64,000 bases of DNA, taken from assembly GCA_035048495.1 (NCBI GenBank), contig CM068549.1, positions 9,844,000-9,907,999 on the forward strand, written 5' to 3'. Of the stretch, positions 60,009 to 64,000 are shown in pieces; within the stretch, counting starts at the first letter, position 1, and every line of letters starts with the position of its first letter. This stretch comes from Euptelea pleiosperma (lineage: Eukaryota > Streptophyta > Magnoliopsida > Ranunculales > Eupteleaceae). The position numbers and the translations under genes are program-made. The notes below the pieces were generated by a model. That model saw only the letters and a list, made by a program, of their open reading frames with translations. It was not told the origin of the DNA and did not search any database.

Positions 60009-62885
60009 TGAAAGTAGGGTTTTCCGCGTCGTTGGTTACGGAAACCCTAATCTCAACACATTTGTAATTAATCCGACTATTTTTCTCTGCAAAAATTAAG
60101 AATTCTAGCACAGTGGAAAGTCGGAGTCGAATCCGCACTCGGGATTAGTGAACGTGCAGTAAAGAACATAAAATGACGGGCTTTCTTCCTAAAAATTGAT
60201 GGAAATGATGGTGGGGTGAGAGTGGTGATTGAAAGGGTCTTTAAAACATTATTTGTTGTTATTTTAGAGAGAGAATGCTATAAATATCAAGAGCATTAAG
60301 AACACAGATAAAGTAAAGCATGAAAGGTGACCTATTACAATCAAGTAATAATGAAAACTAAAATTTATTCAAAGTAATTAAAAGTCTTACAATATTTGCT
60401 GGAACTACACTAAATTAAGAAAGCAACAATGAGAGAGAGAGAAATAGAGAAAAAGAAGAGAGAGATTGTAGAGAGAGAAAGTGACTAAAAGGATCTAGAG
60501 AGAGAGAAGTAGAGAGAGAAAGAGAGGAAAGGAGAGAGAAACTTACCACGATCTTACCATTGGAAGGGAATCGACCATTGGATTAGCCTTGGGATTACAC
60601 AGAATTGTTGGATTCAACAATGGAGGTTCGGCCGGACAAGAGGTGGTGCTTCAAGGATTGGGGTACATGTCCAGCAAGGAGGCGCGATAGCTTTGGCCTG
60701 TGGTTCAGAGGAGTGCATCCCATTGATGGTGGTTGAGTGAAGATGTGGAGGTGCAGGTTGCAGACCAGCAAGGAGATGAAATCGTGATGTAGCATTAGCT
60801 ACACGGTGGTGTTGGGTTGGAGAGAAGGGTGCAAACGGCTTAAACGGTGGAGAAGATTGTTGCTACCTGTTCTGAGATGTGCACAGGGAAAGAATGGTGC
60901 CGTCGCGTGGCTGTGTGTGCCCCCAGCAAGGAGGAGGATCAGTTGCTGCTCATGGTGACTGGTGGTAGATCTAGTAAGGGATATCCTCTCCTATCCTCTT
61001 CTTCTTCTTCTCTTTTCTTTTTCTTTTGGTGAGACGATGAAGAAAAAGAGAAGGGTGAGGGCGGTGGAGAGATGATTGTTTTGAGCGGTGGAACAGGCGT
61101 AGGGATGGAAGCTAACGGCTGTGGTGCATGAAACGATGGCTGTGGCGCATGAGATGGTGGCTACAAGTAGCTGGATGTAGAACACAAGTTGAGGGCAGCT
61201 GTGCGTGATGGAGAGAGTGGAGAGATCAGCAACTGATCGAGATCTGTTTGTAGGCCAGCAATAGTGGACGTCTTCCTCCTTTTCCAATGGAGAAGATGAT
61301 CTAGATCCATCAAAAGAGAAGAGATGGAAACGATGGTGGCTGTTGGAAGAACAGTCACCGTCTATCCCAAGGGAAGGTGAGGCGTTGTAAGGAGGAAGGA
61401 GAAGACGGTGGTGGAGTGGTGTTGCAGCATGGAGAAGGTGGTCAAGGAGGGGCGTTGCAGGTTGCAACTCGTGGATGGGGTGATGGAGCAGCAAGAGATG
61501 AGAACGGTGGTGCACCAGTCCGATGGAGGGCGGTGTGAAACGGTGGTGGTAGATGGTGTAAGCAGCAACCGAAGTTGCAATCACTTGGGATCCCACCGTT
61601 GGGTTTTATAAAGGTGTTGGCGATCTGCTGGGGCAAAGGAGATGGAGAGATGGGGGAGAAAAATGGAGTTGCAGATGGCCGGAGTTCTGCAACTCCGGCG
61701 AGAATAAAAGAGGAAGATGAAAAGAAGAAGGTGAAGAAAAATAGAAGAAGAAGGAGCCCCACAAAAAGAAATCGTGGGGGGGAGTTTTTGGGGAAAAGAA
61801 GTGAAGATGGGAGAGGGATTAGGGTTCGAACGAACCCCTATCCTTCTCCTTTTAAAGCTCCCTATTTCCTTTAATGGAAATAGGGTATTTTTTAAATAAA
61901 AAAAAATATATATTTTTTTTTTTTTTTTTAAGTAAAATGCTACTTTTTCTTGGGGAATGTCCCCATTTAGTGGACCCCCCATTTTTTTTAAAATTTAATT
62001 AAAATTCTTTGGAAATTCACGGGGTCCACTAACTGGTCGGACAGCGGGTCGATGATGATGGGCCCGGCTACTGGCCCACATGGATTGATGATGTCCATCG
62101 TCTCACAAGATGATGTGACAGATAGTCTGATGGCGATCGGATGGATGGTGACTTGATTGGCACCCGGATTGGTAAATCGACGGATCTAGAGAGATCCAAC
62201 GGTCCGATTGAAGATCCAACGGTCAGAAAGCTAAGGGAGATGAGATAGAGCCGATGGACAGGAGTTCTGGGGTTAGGTCAGTAGATTCGAGGACCGAGAG
62301 ATGAAGAGAGAGAGAGAATAAGGAGAGATGAGAGAGAAAGTATCAGAAAATGGCGATAAAAGTATTGACAGAGGGTCTGGAACCCTGGTCTTCACTGTGA
62401 CCATCCTCACACTTCTCCAGTAGAGTCGACTATCATTCTTTGCTGACTCATGTGGCTTTAAACGCTTTGGTCCGTCTCTTGGTCATTGGCTCTCCTACTC
62501 TCTTTGTTCTTTGGGTCGGCTTTTTGGTCCTCTTATTCAGCCCATATTTGGCCCATATCTTCTAGTCATAGCATGTGGGCTCTTTTAGCTTTGATAATGG
62601 GCTTTCCTTATCGATGTGGGCTCGCAAGTCTCGAGAATTGTCCCATCAGGGTTTCCTGCGACAAAAGAAGCGCGTAATGAGACTCTATCAGAATGACTAC
62701 ATGTCTAGACTTCCGAAAATGTGTTTAATGCATGCAAATATACCATTTCGTCCAGAAAAGTGTGTTCTACGCAACACAAGAGACTCTTACGTAGAAAAGT
62801 AGATAAATAGAGTATTTTAACGTAGGAGAATGCAATAACGCTAAAAGGATAATTGCTTAAAATAAGCACTTTTGAGCGAATATCA
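60009..62885 (-). mobile_element. LTR-X copy X9 (solo LTR, TSD GTGAG) inside X8
   Basis: TGAAAGTAGG...GCGAATATCA, flanked by GTGAG at 60004-60008 and 62886-62890. Sense donors GGTAAGT (60541-60547) and GGTAAGA (near 60554) are present. Hairpin arms GGAGTTGCAG (61665-61674) and CTGCAACTCC (61687-61696) are present. Two minisatellite units lie at 62193 and 62213. This is an LTR inserted into another copy of the same LTR. Confidence 0.93.
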
Positions 62886-63757
62886 GTGAGAATGGTGGTG
62901 TGGACATAAAACATGCTTTATCATTTGAGGAGCTTATGATGAAACTATTAATGATATGAAATAGAAAGAACACTAATCACTAACACAACACTTAATCAAA
63001 ACTTTAACACAACCAAACTACTTTTATTAATCTAATAAAGTTTCTTACATTCAATTAAAAGAACTATCAAAACTAATCTAGAAATCAAAAGTAAACATGA
63101 GATAGAGAGAGAAACAAGTAAAAAGGCCTAGAGAGATAAAGACTTAGAGAGAGAGAGAACTAGAGAGACAGGGAGAAATATCCCTTGAAAGCTTACCTTG
63201 GACAGAATCGGCCAAAGGAGTTGATTCAGCCATGTCGAGATCCGGCCAGAGGAATGAATGGTGTTGGCCCAATGAGGCGGTAAGGTGGAGCAAAAGAGGG
63301 AGGAGTTGCTGGTGCAAAACGGTTGAAGGCGCTACACCCTTCTTTGCTAACCACGAGGTGATCAGTCCATGAGGACAGGGATGGTGTGACGGCCAGCAGG
63401 TGGTGATGATTATGGATGTGGAGGGCGGACCAATCTAAGGAGAAGAGCCTCACGGCTTCTTCATCCCTTCTTTCTTCTTCTTATTCTCTTCTTTTTTTTT
63501 ATGTTTTGTTTGTTTCGATGAAGAAGAAGAGCGAGGCGACTAGGAGATGAGGTGCGAGATGGGTTCTAGTTCTAGTTGCAGCCGGTGGAGAACACTAGAG
63601 AAGATGGTGAAACACGGTCTGCAAGTTGGAGTTGCAGACGTGGTGCTTCCAGTAAGGAGAGGAGGCGGTCTGGCAGCCCTCAACGTCCTCACCTCAAGTT
63701 GCAACTGTGGAGAGACATTGAGAGGAGAAGATGCAGGAGGCACCGGTGGGCAGCAGG
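62886..63757 (-). repeat. LTR-X fragment X8, right part, joined to leader
   Basis: Continues X8 with the aatggtggtgtggacat and GA-rich region typical of LTR-X U5. Sense donor CAAGGTAAGC is at 63191-63200. A TTC-like run lies near 63470. The U3 end is missing: around 63550-63757 the sequence passes into the leader beside the PBS, and the junction cannot be placed exactly. Confidence 0.65.
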
Positions 63758-63775
63758 TCCCCGGCAGCGGCGCCA
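63758..63775 (-). other. Primer binding site (tRNA-Asp) of LTR-X element
   Basis: The minus strand reads TGGCGCCGCTGCCGGGGA, a one-mismatch match to the 3' end of plant tRNA-Asp, with two bases to the LTR end at 63778. Confidence 0.88.
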
Positions 63776-63777
63776 TT

Positions 63778-64000
63778 TGAAACTTGGGTTTTTCTCGTCG
63801 TTGATTACGAAAACCCTAATTCCAACACATTTGTAAATTTGATCCGATTATCCTGCAAAATTTAGAACTTCTTGCACAGTGGGAAGTGTCGGATGTCGAT
63901 CCGCACTCGGGGTTAGTTAGCACGCGTAAAGAACATAAAATGATGGACTTTTTGCTTGGAATTGATGGGGTGAGAATGATGGAGTGATTGAAAACATCTT
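63778..64000 (-). repeat. LTR-X copy X10 (5' LTR, cut by window end)
   Basis: TGAAACTTGGG start, with conserved U5 blocks (tcgtcgttgattacgaaaaccc, split by variants, and gtcggatgtcgatccgcac). It runs past position 64000. Confidence 0.88.

Larger units (their letters stand above)
44676..64000 (-). mobile_element. Composite LTR-X element with nested solo LTRs (continues past window)
   Basis: 3' LTR X4 (44676-47548), polypurine tract at 47549, internal DNA in pieces (47561-47784, 50547-50553, 53708-53936, 57252-59806, 62891-63757), PBS at 63758-63775 and 5' LTR X10 from 63778. Removing the solo LTRs X5, X6, X7 and X9 leaves about 4 kb of internal sequence including fragment X8. It inserted into a glutamate synthase fragment after catag (44671-44675). 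The second catag should lie beyond the window if this reading is right. Confidence 0.7.

Overview
This window is repeat-rich nuclear DNA of a flowering plant. The evidence is the set of plant LTR retrotransposon lineages (Tekay-type and Athila-type Ty3/gypsy, one Ty1/copia), a CACTA DNA transposon end, and decayed exons of plant genes (an F-box/LRR-15-like gene, a class III peroxidase and NADH-dependent glutamate synthase). I see no intact host gene, no rRNA or tRNA gene and no CRISPR array. The species cannot be named from this sequence.

Layout: 1-997 is the 5' end of a Tekay-like LTR. 1230-4628 is the first of ten copies of one LTR family that I call LTR-X (X1 to X10). 5307-16533 is an old Tekay-type chromovirus on the minus strand, with an unusual ~191-bp tandem array inside both LTRs. 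16534-19993 is the 5' part of an LTR-X element (leader, PBS and LTR X2). 19994-25567 is a gag-only copia element whose right side carries an inverted copy of its own LTR body. 25782-26160 is an F-box/LRR gene fragment cut by a CACTA end at 26169. 28087-40815 is a nearly intact, young Athila-type element (TSD AATGC, LTRs about 1% different by hand count), with LTR-X copy X3 inserted in its 5' LTR (TSD CTAGT). 40816-44675 holds peroxidase and glutamate synthase exon fragments. From 44676 past the end of the window lies a large minus-strand LTR-X element (3' LTR X4, PBS at 63758 and 5' LTR X10), into which solo LTRs X5, X6, X7 and X9 and a fragment X8 have inserted.

LTR-X is the centre of interest. 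Five copies are solo LTRs with perfect 5-bp target duplications (CTAGT, CTCAA, ATCAT, AACGT, GTGAG), and a PBS matching tRNA-Asp is present. Its internal DNA shows only a decayed gag-like segment and no pol, so it is probably non-autonomous, with Athila-type machinery as the likely helper. The LTRs keep conserved ends but swap core-promoter blocks. They carry a consensus-like splice donor in U5, hairpins with GGAGTTGCAG-type arms, and a 20-bp minisatellite of variable copy number. Both LTR-X and the Athila element place a short stem-loop with a TCC-type loop beside G-rich polypurine motifs. The stems differ in sequence, which looks like covariation and is the best candidate here for an undescribed functional element.
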